Of a stretch of DNA of 64,000 nt, positions 32,355 to 41,019 are shown in pieces. Below the pieces are notes generated by a model. The model saw nothing but the letters and a program-made list of their open reading frames with translations. It ran no database searches and was not told the origin of the DNA. The stretch is from the NCBI RefSeq assembly GCF_051668705.1, contig NZ_CP196351.1, positions 2,604,001 through 2,668,000 on the forward strand. The letters run 5' to 3'. The first letter of the stretch is position 1; each line of letters begins with the position of its first letter. The translations under genes and the position numbers were made by a program. The DNA comes from Alterisphingorhabdus sp051668705 (GTDB lineage Bacteria; Pseudomonadota; Alphaproteobacteria; Sphingomonadales; Sphingomonadaceae).

Positions 32355-33452
32355 ATGCAGTTGGAATTCTTCCCGTCCCGCACCACCGGATTGTATATGG
32401 CTCGCATGTTTTTTGTGCGGATATTGGCGCTGCTTGCGCTTTTGGTTCTGGTGTTACAAAGCCTCGATCTGCTAGGCGAAAGCGGCACGATATTGGCCTA
32501 TCCCGGCAATGGACAAGCGGAATTGCTAACTTATATCAGTCTGCGCGTGCCGCAGCTTATTGCACAGTTTCTGCCCTTTTCAGTCCTTTTGGCGACCATT
32601 GTTACGCTGGCCACGTTAAATCAGAATAGCGAGATAGTCTCGATGAAGGCCGCAGGATTGTCTGCACACCAGATATTGGCACCGCTGCTGCTGACCAGCC
32701 TTGCTGTCGCCATATTGGCCTTTGCCTTTAATGATCGCATTGTTTCCAAGGCCACAGCCACTTTAACATTGTGGGAAGCAGCAGAATATGGACCCATTCC
32801 CAAAGATCTGAACAGCCGTACCAATGTCTATGTGCGTGATGGCAATGATGTTATCCGTGTAGCATCCGTCTCTGGTTCGGGTAAGGATACACAGCTCAGC
32901 GGCCTCAATGTCTATGTGCGCGATGATAATGGCGGCTTGCGGGAAATTATTTCCGCCGACAATGCCAGCTTTGATGGCGCGCAATGGACATTGCAGGAGC
33001 CATTTGTTTTTGATCTGGTCTCTGGCAATAAAAGGCGGGTTGCGGACCGTATTGTCGGCAAGGGCGTAACGCCGGACCAATTTACGCTGGCCAATATCAA
33101 TGCTGCGGGATTGTCTTTTGGCGAACTGGGTGAGGTGATTGAAGAATTGCGTGCAGCCGGTCGCCGGGCCAATGATTTGGAAACAACCTATTGGCACAAA
33201 ATTTCCAGCCCGCTTTCGTCAATCTTGATGCCATTATTGGGCGCGATAGCCGCTTTTGGTCTGGCGCGGTCCGGGCGGCTTTTCTTCCGCGCCGTTATCG
33301 CCATGGCGCTGGGCTTTGCCTATTTTGTTGCTGACAATTTCGCGCTGTCCATGGGCAGTCTCGATGCTTATCCGCCTTTACTAGCAGCATGGGCGCCCTT
33401 CATATTGTTCCTGCTCATTGGTGAGACAGTTCTTGTCCGCACCGAAGAATAG
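32355..33452 (+). CDS. lptG: Lipid export permease LptG
   Basis: 365 residues, partner of LptF. It has the same six-helix plan with a periplasmic beta-jellyroll domain: QLIAQFLPFSVLLATIVTL and NQNSEIVSMKAAGLSAHQIL (the coupling helix that contacts the ATPase) are visible, and the C-terminal helices begin at HKISSPLSSILMPLLGAIAA. It starts 8 bases after lptF and its 3' end overlaps the possible start of the flippase gene. The ATPase LptB is not in this window. Confidence 0.9.
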   Translation: MQLEFFPSRTTGLYMARMFFVRILALLALLVLVLQSLDLLGESGTILAYPGNGQAELLTYISLRVPQLIAQFLPFSVLLATIVTLATLNQNSEIVSMKAAGLSAHQILAPLLLTSLAVAILAFAFNDRIVSKATATLTLWEAAEYGPIPKDLNSRTNVYVRDGNDVIRVASVSGSGKDTQLSGLNVYVRDDNGGLREIISADNASFDGAQWTLQEPFVFDLVSGNKRRVADRIVGKGVTPDQFTLANINAAGLSFGELGEVIEELRAAGRRANDLETTYWHKISSPLSSILMPLLGAIAAFGLARSGRLFFRAVIAMALGFAYFVADNFALSMGSLDAYPPLLAAWAPFILFLLIGETVLVRTEE

Positions 33453-34965
33453 CGAAGACGCACCGACAATCGGCAAGTCAGATGTCGGAAAAGGTGCTGG
33501 AATGGCAGCAATGGCGCGGCTTGGTGCCTTGGTCGAACTGGCGGCGCAACCCGCCTATATCTGGATGTTCGGTCTGGCCACCTATGGTCTGTATGCCGCT
33601 TTCTGGTCCGCCATCAGCCTGCTTGGCTTTTCGCTTAATCTGGGTTTGCATCAGGCTCTGCAAAGGCTTGTGCCCGGCGCAGATAATGACGAACAGGCCC
33701 ATGCCATTGTCCGCTTCACGCTCTTGGCCGCTATGGTGCCCGTCATCTTAGCCGTGATCGTGATCGGTATCGCTGCACCACATATTGCGCCCTATTTTTC
33801 CGGTACGGCGCTATCACAAAGCGATCTGATATGGCTCATCCGTATTTTCAGCATCTCCTTACCGCTGCTCATCCTGCTTGAAATTGCGACCGCCGCCGTC
33901 CGTGCGCAGCGTGCATTTGGGCCAGAAATCCGGTTGCGCATTTTTTGGGAACAAGTCAGCCGCCTTGTCATAGCGGGTATATTCTTTGCACTGGGCTATA
34001 CTTTGTTCGGCCTGTTCGCTGCGCATATTGCCTCACTGGCCATTACTGGCGTTTTCGCGCTGCGCTTGCTGGCCCGCTATTATGATGCAAAACTGATATT
34101 AACCGCCAAAGCGCCCACCGGTATGCGGCGCAATATTTTGGCAACCGGTCTGGCGATGATGCCGCCCATCATTACGCGCAGGGCCTTTAATGACCTGCCA
34201 CCTGTTTTGCTAACATTGACCATATCAGGGACTGTTGGACTACAAGCCTCTGCCCTTTATGTGATTGCGCGCAAAGTCGCTTCAGTGCCGCTAATTGTGC
34301 GGCAGGCATTTTTATATGTGCTGGCACCTTTATCATCTGCGCAGGCAAAGACGGACCGCAAGGCCATTGCGCCGCTATATGGTTTCGCCAACAGACTGGC
34401 AGCGATCATCATGCTGCCTTTGGCCATGGCGATGGCTCTGATCGGTGATGTGATATTGATGCTCTTCCCGCGCGAGGCAAGTGTGGCGCTGCCGATATTG
34501 ATCGTGTTGCTGGCAGGCCGTGCTGGCGAGACATTATTGGGCGCAGCAACCCCGATCGTTGAAATGACAGGCCACCGCGCATTGCCCCTCATCAACAGCC
34601 TTTTGGGGCTCGTTGCTGCGGCCATATGCTATTATTTTCTGCCCCCCGAAGCCGGCGCGGTTGGCATGGCATTGGCCGTTGCCATTGGCGTCAGCGTTGC
34701 CAGCTGGGTGGCCGTTCTAGAGCTAAAATATTTTGACAAAATACCGGCATGGGACCGGCACTTCCTTTGGGCGGTGTTACAACAATCTGCCGGATCTATC
34801 CTGCTGATCATCATCAGCAAGGGCATAGCGCAACAGCCAGATTTAGCCCGTTTGGGGATTATGCTGACAGCAATGTTGATGGTGATCTGGCTGGGCCTAA
34901 AGTTCGCACTGGACGCAGATGATAAGCAAGCGCTTGGCAAGACTGCACGCATTTTGCGGCTTTAA
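33418..34965 (+). CDS. Polysaccharide/lipid flippase-like membrane protein
   Basis: About 500 residues with 12-14 transmembrane helices, resembling the oligosaccharide flippase (Wzx/MVF-like) group: GLATYGLYAAFWSAISLLGF, LQRLVPGADNDEQAHAIV, and later helices ending with an Asp/Lys tail. It probably flips a lipid-linked glycan across the inner membrane. The start is uncertain: TTG at 33418 or 33433 overlaps lptG, while the ATG at 33502 would cut into the conserved KGAGMAAMARLGA segment. The overlap argues for co-expression with lptFG. Confidence 0.8.
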   Translation: MVRQFLSAPKNSEDAPTIGKSDVGKGAGMAAMARLGALVELAAQPAYIWMFGLATYGLYAAFWSAISLLGFSLNLGLHQALQRLVPGADNDEQAHAIVRFTLLAAMVPVILAVIVIGIAAPHIAPYFSGTALSQSDLIWLIRIFSISLPLLILLEIATAAVRAQRAFGPEIRLRIFWEQVSRLVIAGIFFALGYTLFGLFAAHIASLAITGVFALRLLARYYDAKLILTAKAPTGMRRNILATGLAMMPPIITRRAFNDLPPVLLTLTISGTVGLQASALYVIARKVASVPLIVRQAFLYVLAPLSSAQAKTDRKAIAPLYGFANRLAAIIMLPLAMAMALIGDVILMLFPREASVALPILIVLLAGRAGETLLGAATPIVEMTGHRALPLINSLLGLVAAAICYYFLPPEAGAVGMALAVAIGVSVASWVAVLELKYFDKIPAWDRHFLWAVLQQSAGSILLIIISKGIAQQPDLARLGIMLTAMLMVIWLGLKFALDADDKQALGKTARILRL

Positions 34966-35006
34966 TTTTGGTAATGTTCTTATACGGCAAACCACCTGAT
35001 CGCAAC

Positions 35007-36173
35007 TCAGACGTTATGCGTGCCAAATGTGCTTTTTACCAAACGCGTAACCAGACCAGGCAAGCCTTTATAATTGGCAGCCCAATAAGGCGAGTGACTT
35101 GGCAAAGTCTCGACCAGTTTGCGGTGCGCCTTGCCCAGTTCATGATAGGGAATGCTGGGCAGCAAGTGGTGGAGCGCATGATAGCGCAAGCCGACCGGCG
35201 CCCATAATTCAGGCAATGTCGCAGGCGGAGGTACATTCACGCTGTCGAGATATTGCGCTGTAACGCTCATCGGTTCACCCTCATTCTCCCACAAATGCGC
35301 AACCAATGTGCGCACCTGATTGATGACAACCGATACTGATAAGATTACCAAATAGGTCAGAAAATAGCCAAGCGGTATGATGGACAGGCTGGTAAGGCTG
35401 ATAAGGCCGATAGCCCATAGGCTCGTCGCACCCTCCAAAAGCAGCCAATCGCGCCGCGCTTCGCCTTCCGGCATTTTGCGGCGGAAAATAGGATTGATAA
35501 CCAGCCCGGAATAGCGCTCGACCACAATAGTGCGCAGCGGCGGAATCAGAAACGAAAGCGGAGTCAGAACGGCATAACGCAGCAACAAGGCGATGGGCGC
35601 AAGCGCCGCGACCATAACAAAGAGCGGCACAGTCCAAGGCTTCATCAATGCCAGCGGCAGATATTCAGGGTCTTTCTCCGTGCCATAACGGGTTTTGTTA
35701 TGATGCAGATTATGGACGCCTTCATACATGAAACTTGGCATCATCAACGGCACACCGATGAACAGATTCCAGCCCCATTTGAAACCGCGCACAGAGTTTT
35801 TCTTCATATGTGAAATTTCGTGGATGAAGCTGCCCGCGCGATAAAGCGCCAACACCGAAACCACACCAAATGCCAGAATAAGGAATATATTGCCCGCTAG
35901 CATGGCGCCCAACATCGCTGCATAACCCAGTAACGCCGAACCCAGAAAGTCCGTCCAATAGATCCGACCATCATGCTGGCTATGTTCGCGCGTCAGCTTT
36001 GCCGCAAGCCTGACCAGCTCCATATCCTCGCTCTTTTGAAAGCGCAGCCGCTGAGCATTGGCATCTGCTTGAAAGCCGGCTGTCACCGGATCGGGCTCTT
36101 GGCCTTTGGTAAATTCGGCCTGTTGTTCGGCCATATTGCTGTTCATAATGTTTTCCATATCGCACACAGCCAT
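35007..36173 (-). CDS. Membrane fatty acid desaturase
   Basis: 388 residues with the three His boxes of the membrane di-iron desaturase family: HEISH (118-122), HNLHH (154-158) and HALHH with a following HELGKAH near the C-terminus. Several hydrophobic segments flank them. It introduces a double bond (or hydroxyl) into an acyl or sphingoid chain using electrons from ferredoxin or cytochrome b5. It is divergent from the GNAT/ceramide-synthase candidate, so a substrate among sphingolipid acyl chains is plausible but unproven. Later ATGs (36158, 36146) are alternative starts. Confidence 0.88.
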   Translation of the reverse strand: MAVCDMENIMNSNMAEQQAEFTKGQEPDPVTAGFQADANAQRLRFQKSEDMELVRLAAKLTREHSQHDGRIYWTDFLGSALLGYAAMLGAMLAGNIFLILAFGVVSVLALYRAGSFIHEISHMKKNSVRGFKWGWNLFIGVPLMMPSFMYEGVHNLHHNKTRYGTEKDPEYLPLALMKPWTVPLFVMVAALAPIALLLRYAVLTPLSFLIPPLRTIVVERYSGLVINPIFRRKMPEGEARRDWLLLEGATSLWAIGLISLTSLSIIPLGYFLTYLVILSVSVVINQVRTLVAHLWENEGEPMSVTAQYLDSVNVPPPATLPELWAPVGLRYHALHHLLPSIPYHELGKAHRKLVETLPSHSPYWAANYKGLPGLVTRLVKSTFGTHNV

Positions 36174-36390
36174 ATATAAATCAAAGTGGCAGCATCAAGG
36201 CAGCAATACGATGACGGGGTGTTTAAGACAGAATGCATCTCTGGGACAGGGTTGTGATACAACGCCACCGTCTCGTGTCGCTTGACATTTGTCAGACGCT
36301 TTCGGCAATAGGTGCAAAAATAGTATGAATGACATAAGATAGCTGCAGCATTGCAATAGATTGCGGTTGCCGCGCTAATGAGAGACGGAC

Positions 36391-37551
36391 ATGGCCCATA
36401 GCAATGACATCACCATATCGCAGGTTAAGGGCAAAGCAGCTTTGTCGGCCTTTATTGATATTGGCTATAGATTAAACACCAATACGCCCAATTGGGTGCC
36501 ACCGCTACGGCAAGAACAATTTGATTTGTTCAATCCAAAAAAGAACCCCTTTTTCGAACATGCCCGCGTCCAACCCATGATTGCAACCCGCGCTGGCCGA
36601 ATTGTTGGACGTATTTCGGCACATATTGACGAACTGGCACTTACGCAACCCATTGAGCAGGGCTTTGGCCCCGGAACCGGCAATTGGGGCATGTTGGACG
36701 CTGAAGATAAAAATGTTGCGCAGGCGTTGATAGCTGCGGCCGAGGATTGGCTGCGCGAACAGGGCATGTCACGCGCTGTTGGTCCTCTCAGCCTATCCAT
36801 ATGGGATGAGCCTGGCGTTCTGACCAAAGGGTTTGACCATGAGCCGATTGTGATGATGGGGCATGACCATGAACATAAACAGGACTGGATAAAGGCCGCA
36901 GGGTATAAAGATGCAAAGTCGCTCTATACATATGACCTTGATATATTGAAGGATTTCCCTCCCCTGATTCAACGCATCGTCAAATCTGGTGAGCGTAGTG
37001 AACGGATCAACATCCGGCGTGTTAATAAAGACAAATTCGACCAGGAAGCGGCCATTCTCATGGGCATTTTGAATGATGCATGGTCAAAAAATTGGGGCTT
37101 TGTTCCACTCACAGATAGTGAGATTGCCCATGTCGGCAAAAAGATGAAACCGCTTGTGCGTGAAGACCTTATCATGATTGCAGAGGTTGAAGGCGAGCCT
37201 GTCGCATTTATGATGACCATTCCTAATCTGAATGAAGCGCTGCGCTCACTAGATGGCAATCTATTCCCCTTGGGCTGGGCCAAATTGCTGTGGTGGCTGC
37301 GCAATTGCCGTTCCCATTCGGTTCGCGTTCCGCTTATGGGCGTGTCATCAAAATTTCAGAATACACGGCTGGCCAGCCAATTGGCCTTTATGATGATAGA
37401 ATATATCCGCCGTGAGGCCGTGAAAAATTATGGCGCAGTGCGCGGTGAAATCGGGTGGATATTGGAAGATAATCAGGGGATGGTGGCCATAGCAGATGCC
37501 ATTGGTGCCACCATCAACCGTGAATATATGATCTTCGAAAAGTCACTATAA
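36391..37551 (+). CDS. GNAT-fold acyltransferase, ceramide synthase (bCerS) candidate
   Basis: 386 residues of a family often labelled N-acetyltransferase or, wrongly, dATP pyrophosphohydrolase. Blocks include PNWVPPLRQEQFDLFNPKKN near the N-terminus, GPLSLSIWDEPGVL, NDAWSKNWGFVPLTDSE and WILEDNQGM near the end, with a GNAT fold in two halves. Caulobacter bacterial ceramide synthase (bCerS), which joins an acyl-CoA to 3-oxo-sphinganine, is a member of this type. Its presence within 11 kb of spt, acpR and the CerR candidate supports that role. The substrate is inferred, not shown. Confidence 0.72.
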   Translation: MAHSNDITISQVKGKAALSAFIDIGYRLNTNTPNWVPPLRQEQFDLFNPKKNPFFEHARVQPMIATRAGRIVGRISAHIDELALTQPIEQGFGPGTGNWGMLDAEDKNVAQALIAAAEDWLREQGMSRAVGPLSLSIWDEPGVLTKGFDHEPIVMMGHDHEHKQDWIKAAGYKDAKSLYTYDLDILKDFPPLIQRIVKSGERSERINIRRVNKDKFDQEAAILMGILNDAWSKNWGFVPLTDSEIAHVGKKMKPLVREDLIMIAEVEGEPVAFMMTIPNLNEALRSLDGNLFPLGWAKLLWWLRNCRSHSVRVPLMGVSSKFQNTRLASQLAFMMIEYIRREAVKNYGAVRGEIGWILEDNQGMVAIADAIGATINREYMIFEKSL

Positions 37552-37563
37552 ACGCTATCTGTA

Positions 37564-37980
37564 TCAATCCAGCAGGCGATCAGCACTGCGTTGGCTGGGT
37601 TCGGGCGGGCTTGCCGGAACGGTCCAGCGATCCCCATACCAACGGGCGATTTTGTCACCATGCCGGTTAATCGCGCCCATATTGAAGAAGTGCATTCCGC
37701 CCAGCAGCAGAAGCGCCAAACCAACATGCAACCCCAGAAAGCGGAATATGCCTTCAATAGAGGCCACTTCACCAGCCTGGCTGAGCGCTAGAGAGATAAA
37801 ACCCAGATTGACGAGATAAAAACCGACTACCAGCAAATGGTTTACCGACGTCGCCAATTGATCATCATCCGCCAAATAGCGCACCAGATAGACTTTGCCG
37901 TTTACAGACAGGCTATGCGCGACCCATATGGTCATCCCGATGGCCAATATCAGATATAGGCTATAAGCAATTATGGTCAT
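37564..37980 (-). CDS. Small multi-helix membrane protein, likely GbsR target
   Basis: 138 residues with three or four transmembrane helices (about 3-22, 43-67, 78-100). A motif NGKVYLVRYLADDDQLATSVN lies after the first helix, and HFFNMGAINRHGDKIARWYGDRW is in the C-terminal part, followed by a polar tail. The family is not recognised. An inverted repeat identical in layout to that before the GbsR-type regulator gene lies 22 bases upstream of its start, so the two genes are probably co-regulated. Inner-membrane location is expected. Confidence 0.65.
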   Translation of the reverse strand: MTIIAYSLYLILAIGMTIWVAHSLSVNGKVYLVRYLADDDQLATSVNHLLVVGFYLVNLGFISLALSQAGEVASIEGIFRFLGLHVGLALLLLGGMHFFNMGAINRHGDKIARWYGDRWTVPASPPEPSQRSADRLLD

Positions 37981-38001
37981 TGATATTCTCCTTTAATTGT
38001 T

Positions 38002-38021
38002 ATTTCGGTAAAAACTGAAAT
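38002..38021 (-). promoter_or_regulatory. GbsR-type operator candidate, copy 1
   Basis: ATTTCGGTAAAAACTGAAAT: 7-bp arms (one mismatch) with a 6-base centre. It lies 22 bases upstream of the membrane protein gene at 37980. A TTGGCA hexamer (-35-like, minus strand) sits at 38031-38036, so the repeat overlaps the promoter core. Confidence 0.6.
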
Positions 38022-38151
38022 ATATAGATATGCCAATTGTGATATGTGAATCTGGTGTGTTCTGCTCTGTATGTTTGGATGTCTTTGGTTGCGGGCCTGA
38101 CTTATGCGACCCTTACACATCGAATAGGCCTGCCAAGGGACATTTTAGGCG

Positions 38152-38706
38152 CTAGTCACCCGCTGATGCCTTGCCACTACCCGGAATGAACCGAGCAACC
38201 TTGGCACCCAAATTCATCAGCGCGATCAATGTCGATTTTTTGAGGCCGCGCACTTGTTCGTACCAGCCAGTCAGACGCCCAATAAATTGGTGCATATTGC
38301 CAATCCGTTCCCTGATATGTGCGGGTAGGTCTTTATTATGCTCCATGCGTTCCTGCAATGCGGCGAGTTTGGCGATAGTCGGGTCAATTTCCCGCCTTTT
38401 GCGCTCTGCAGTGATGGCCATAAAAAGATCCCACAATTCGGTCTCTGCTTGAAAAAAGTCGCGGCGTTCTCCAGGTTTGTGACTGCGCGTGATAATGCCA
38501 TAGCCTTGCAATTCTTTTAAGGCAGTGGACACATTGGAGCGCGCAATATCCAGTGCAGTGCAAATGGCCTCTGCATCCAGTGGCTCATCACTTAAATATA
38601 GCAGCGCATGTACTTGCGCGACTGAACGATTAGCACCCCAATGGGTCCCCATCTCACCCCAATGCAGGATAAACTCCATCGCTTCTGGATACCGTTCAAC
38701 GCCCAT
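38152..38706 (-). CDS. GbsR/MarR-family transcriptional regulator
   Basis: 184 residues. The winged-helix region (about 15-90) reads GANRSVAQVHALLYLSD, then DAEAICTALDIARSNVSTAL (recognition helix) and LQGYGIITRSHKPGERRDFF (wing). The long C-terminal helical part serves for dimerisation. GbsR-type proteins repress choline or osmoprotectant genes in Bacillus, but effectors differ widely. A 20-bp inverted repeat lies 18 bases upstream and overlaps the promoter, which suggests autorepression; the same repeat precedes the membrane protein gene at 37980. Confidence 0.88.
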   Translation of the reverse strand: MGVERYPEAMEFILHWGEMGTHWGANRSVAQVHALLYLSDEPLDAEAICTALDIARSNVSTALKELQGYGIITRSHKPGERRDFFQAETELWDLFMAITAERKRREIDPTIAKLAALQERMEHNKDLPAHIRERIGNMHQFIGRLTGWYEQVRGLKKSTLIALMNLGAKVARFIPGSGKASAGD

Positions 38707-38723
38707 GATTATTTCCTTTCGTA

Positions 38724-38743
38724 ATTTCTGTTATTTCAGAAAT
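38724..38743 (-). promoter_or_regulatory. GbsR-type operator candidate, copy 2
   Basis: ATTTCTGTTATTTCAGAAAT: perfect 7-bp arms with a 6-base centre, 18 bases upstream of the regulator start. On the minus strand a consensus TTGACA is at 38751-38756 and, 17 bases on, TAACAG lies inside the repeat, so binding would block RNA polymerase. Confidence 0.65.
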
Positions 38744-38832
38744 ATAGATATGTCAAGCGCTGCGTCATGAAAATTTGCACTGTAACCAATGCCTCCGTAA
38801 AGGGGACAGGAATTGGCAAAGGCTGTAAATGT

Positions 38833-40350
38833 ATGACAAACCAGATCACAACTGAATATGACCTGCTGATCATTGGCGGCGGCATTAACGGAACGGCAAT
38901 TGCCCGTGATGCGGCAGGGCGCGGGCTTTCCGTGCTATTATGCGAAAAAGATGATCTGGCGCGCCACACATCATCGGCCAGCACCAAGCTGGTGCATGGT
39001 GGTTTACGCTATCTGGAATATTATGAATTTAAGCTGGTCCGCGAGTCGCTGAAAGAACGTGAAGTGATGCTGCGCAGTGCGCCGCACATCATCTGGCCGC
39101 TACGCTTTGTTTTGCCTTATGACAAAACTTTGCGCCCCGCATGGATGCTACGTGCAGGCCTGTTTCTTTATGACTATATGGGCGGACGCAAATTGCTGCC
39201 ACCATCAAAACGGGTCAGCCTGTCCAAGGGCCGCTATGCCAATATTCTGCATAAAGACTTCACCTTCGGCTTTGAATATTCTGATTGTTGGGTTGAGGAT
39301 GCCCGGCTCGTCGTGCTCAACGCTGTCGCGGCCAAGGAAAAGGGCGCAGATATAGCCGTGGGCGCGAAAGTATGTGATCTAAAAAGTAATGAGAACGGCT
39401 TTACCGCCATCATCAACCATAGTGACGGACAAGAGCAAACAGTACATGCAAAGGGCATAGTCAATGCTGCCGGTCCATGGGTTGAGGAAGTGCTGCAATC
39501 CATTAAGCCTGGCCGTAATGACAATAGCCTGAGGCTGGTCAAAGGCAGCCATATTGTCGTGCCCAAATTGTTTGATGACGAACATTGCTACACCTTCCAA
39601 AATGGCGATGGACGCGTTGTTTTCGCTATTCCCTATGAACAGGATTATACGCTCATCGGCACTACCGATGTTCCGCATGATGAAGCCGATCATCTGCCTG
39701 AAATAAGCGCTGATGAAATCTCCTATTTGTGCGATGCCGCTTCGGAATATTTTCTGAAAACCATTACACCCGATGATGTGGCATGGACATATTCTGGTGT
39801 TCGCCCGCTTTATGACGACAAAGCAGCTGACGCATCAGCGGTTACACGCGATTATGTACTGAGCGTTGAAGAATTGGCACAGGGTGCGCCCTTCATGTCC
39901 GTCTATGGCGGCAAGATCACCACCGCGCGTAAATTGGCCGAACATGCCATGGAACAATTGGCAGATTTCTATCCGCAAATGGGCGACAAATGGACCCGCG
40001 AGGAATCGCTTCCCGGCGGTGATATTGCCAATGCTGATTTTGATGGCTTTCTGGCCCAAGCCAAAACGCGATATCCGTGGTTGCCAGTAAATATATGCCA
40101 CCATCTCGCCCGTGCCTATGGCACACGCATCCATATTCTGTTGCAGGATATGGCATCGTTAGAGGATATGGGGCAATGTTTCGGCAATGTTTTGACCGAG
40201 GCAGAGATCCGCTATCTGATAAACCATGAATTTGCCCGTAGCGGCGAAGACATAATGTGGCGGCGCAGCAAGCTGGGTCTGCATATGACGCAAGAGCAGC
40301 GCGCAGCGGCCAATGCTGCAACGCAGACTATTGTGGCTACAAATAAATAA
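38833..40350 (+). CDS. glpD: Glycerol-3-phosphate dehydrogenase
   Basis: The ATG at 38833 (MTNQITTEYDLLIIGGGING) is chosen because AAAGG lies about 10 bases upstream and it matches the family start; the frame is open further upstream from 38767. About 505 residues. It oxidises sn-glycerol-3-phosphate to dihydroxyacetone phosphate and passes electrons to ubiquinone through FAD. Visible features are the FAD loop GGGINGTAIARDAAGRGL, HTSSASTKLVHGGLRYLE, a mid-domain TTDVPHDE, and the C-terminal helical domain. It is a peripheral inner-membrane enzyme. Divergent from the GbsR-type regulator; no glpK or glpF is seen. Confidence 0.93.
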   Translation: MTNQITTEYDLLIIGGGINGTAIARDAAGRGLSVLLCEKDDLARHTSSASTKLVHGGLRYLEYYEFKLVRESLKEREVMLRSAPHIIWPLRFVLPYDKTLRPAWMLRAGLFLYDYMGGRKLLPPSKRVSLSKGRYANILHKDFTFGFEYSDCWVEDARLVVLNAVAAKEKGADIAVGAKVCDLKSNENGFTAIINHSDGQEQTVHAKGIVNAAGPWVEEVLQSIKPGRNDNSLRLVKGSHIVVPKLFDDEHCYTFQNGDGRVVFAIPYEQDYTLIGTTDVPHDEADHLPEISADEISYLCDAASEYFLKTITPDDVAWTYSGVRPLYDDKAADASAVTRDYVLSVEELAQGAPFMSVYGGKITTARKLAEHAMEQLADFYPQMGDKWTREESLPGGDIANADFDGFLAQAKTRYPWLPVNICHHLARAYGTRIHILLQDMASLEDMGQCFGNVLTEAEIRYLINHEFARSGEDIMWRRSKLGLHMTQEQRAAANAATQTIVATNK

Positions 40351-40380
40351 ACATAATGCTTAGGCCTTACAGCCTATAAA

Positions 40381-40866
40381 TTATTCTGTGTCGTTGCCAA
40401 ATGGCCGATTGAGCGACACAATTTTGGCATTCAGAACCGCCGCAAAGCTGACCCATAGCAAATAGGGCAGGATCATAAGCCCCGCTGTCTGGGATATGCT
40501 GATATTCAGAGCGAACATTGCAGCCACAGAAAGCCAGAGAAACACCACCTCTATCAAGGCCCAATCAGGGCGCCGCAAAGTAAAGAAAAGCGGTGACCAG
40601 AGAAAATGTCCGACAAGATTGGCGCCATATACCGCGAGGATCATATAACGCGTGTCATAGCTGCCAGTGATATTCCACACAATCACCCCTGCCCATGCGG
40701 CCAAGCCCAGAATGATCGTCCAAGCCGGACCGAACAGCCAATCAGGTGGCTGCCATCTGGGTTTGCGCAAATTGCGATACCAAGGGCCGATACTGGTCAA
40801 CAGACCGCCGCCTAGCCCAAGAAAAATGGCCCAGGCCAGCGCCGCTATGACAGGATAACTCAACAT
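40381..40866 (-). CDS. tspO: TspO/MBR-family membrane protein
   Basis: 161 residues with five transmembrane helices. The family signature WYRNLRKPRWQPPDWLFGPAW is present in its key positions (W-Y-x-x-L-x-K-P-x-W-x-P-P near residues 29-45), as is GHFLWSPLFF and LLWVSFAAVLN at the end. TspO binds porphyrins and sterol-like ligands; in Rhodobacter it tunes pigment gene expression with oxygen. It is convergent with glpD and divergent from the following flavoprotein gene. Confidence 0.9.
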   Translation of the reverse strand: MLSYPVIAALAWAIFLGLGGGLLTSIGPWYRNLRKPRWQPPDWLFGPAWTIILGLAAWAGVIVWNITGSYDTRYMILAVYGANLVGHFLWSPLFFTLRRPDWALIEVVFLWLSVAAMFALNISISQTAGLMILPYLLWVSFAAVLNAKIVSLNRPFGNDTE

Positions 40867-41019
40867 CCAACCTTAGTGCGCCCATTATCGCATTAAGGCA
40901 ATGACCTCATGGCACAACGCAAAGACAAAAAAGTTGCAAAAATACCATATAGAGCCGCAGTTTGTTTCGTTTGGGAACGATATTCTGTTTCAAACGCTCA
41001 AACTGTACGTGCGACGGGC

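Noticed and set aside
36282..36310. TTGACA at 36282 as a promoter for the ceramide synthase candidate
   Set aside because: The -35 hexamer is perfect, but no reasonable -10 lies 16-18 bases on; the TGACA-TT-TGTCA repeat may simply be chance.
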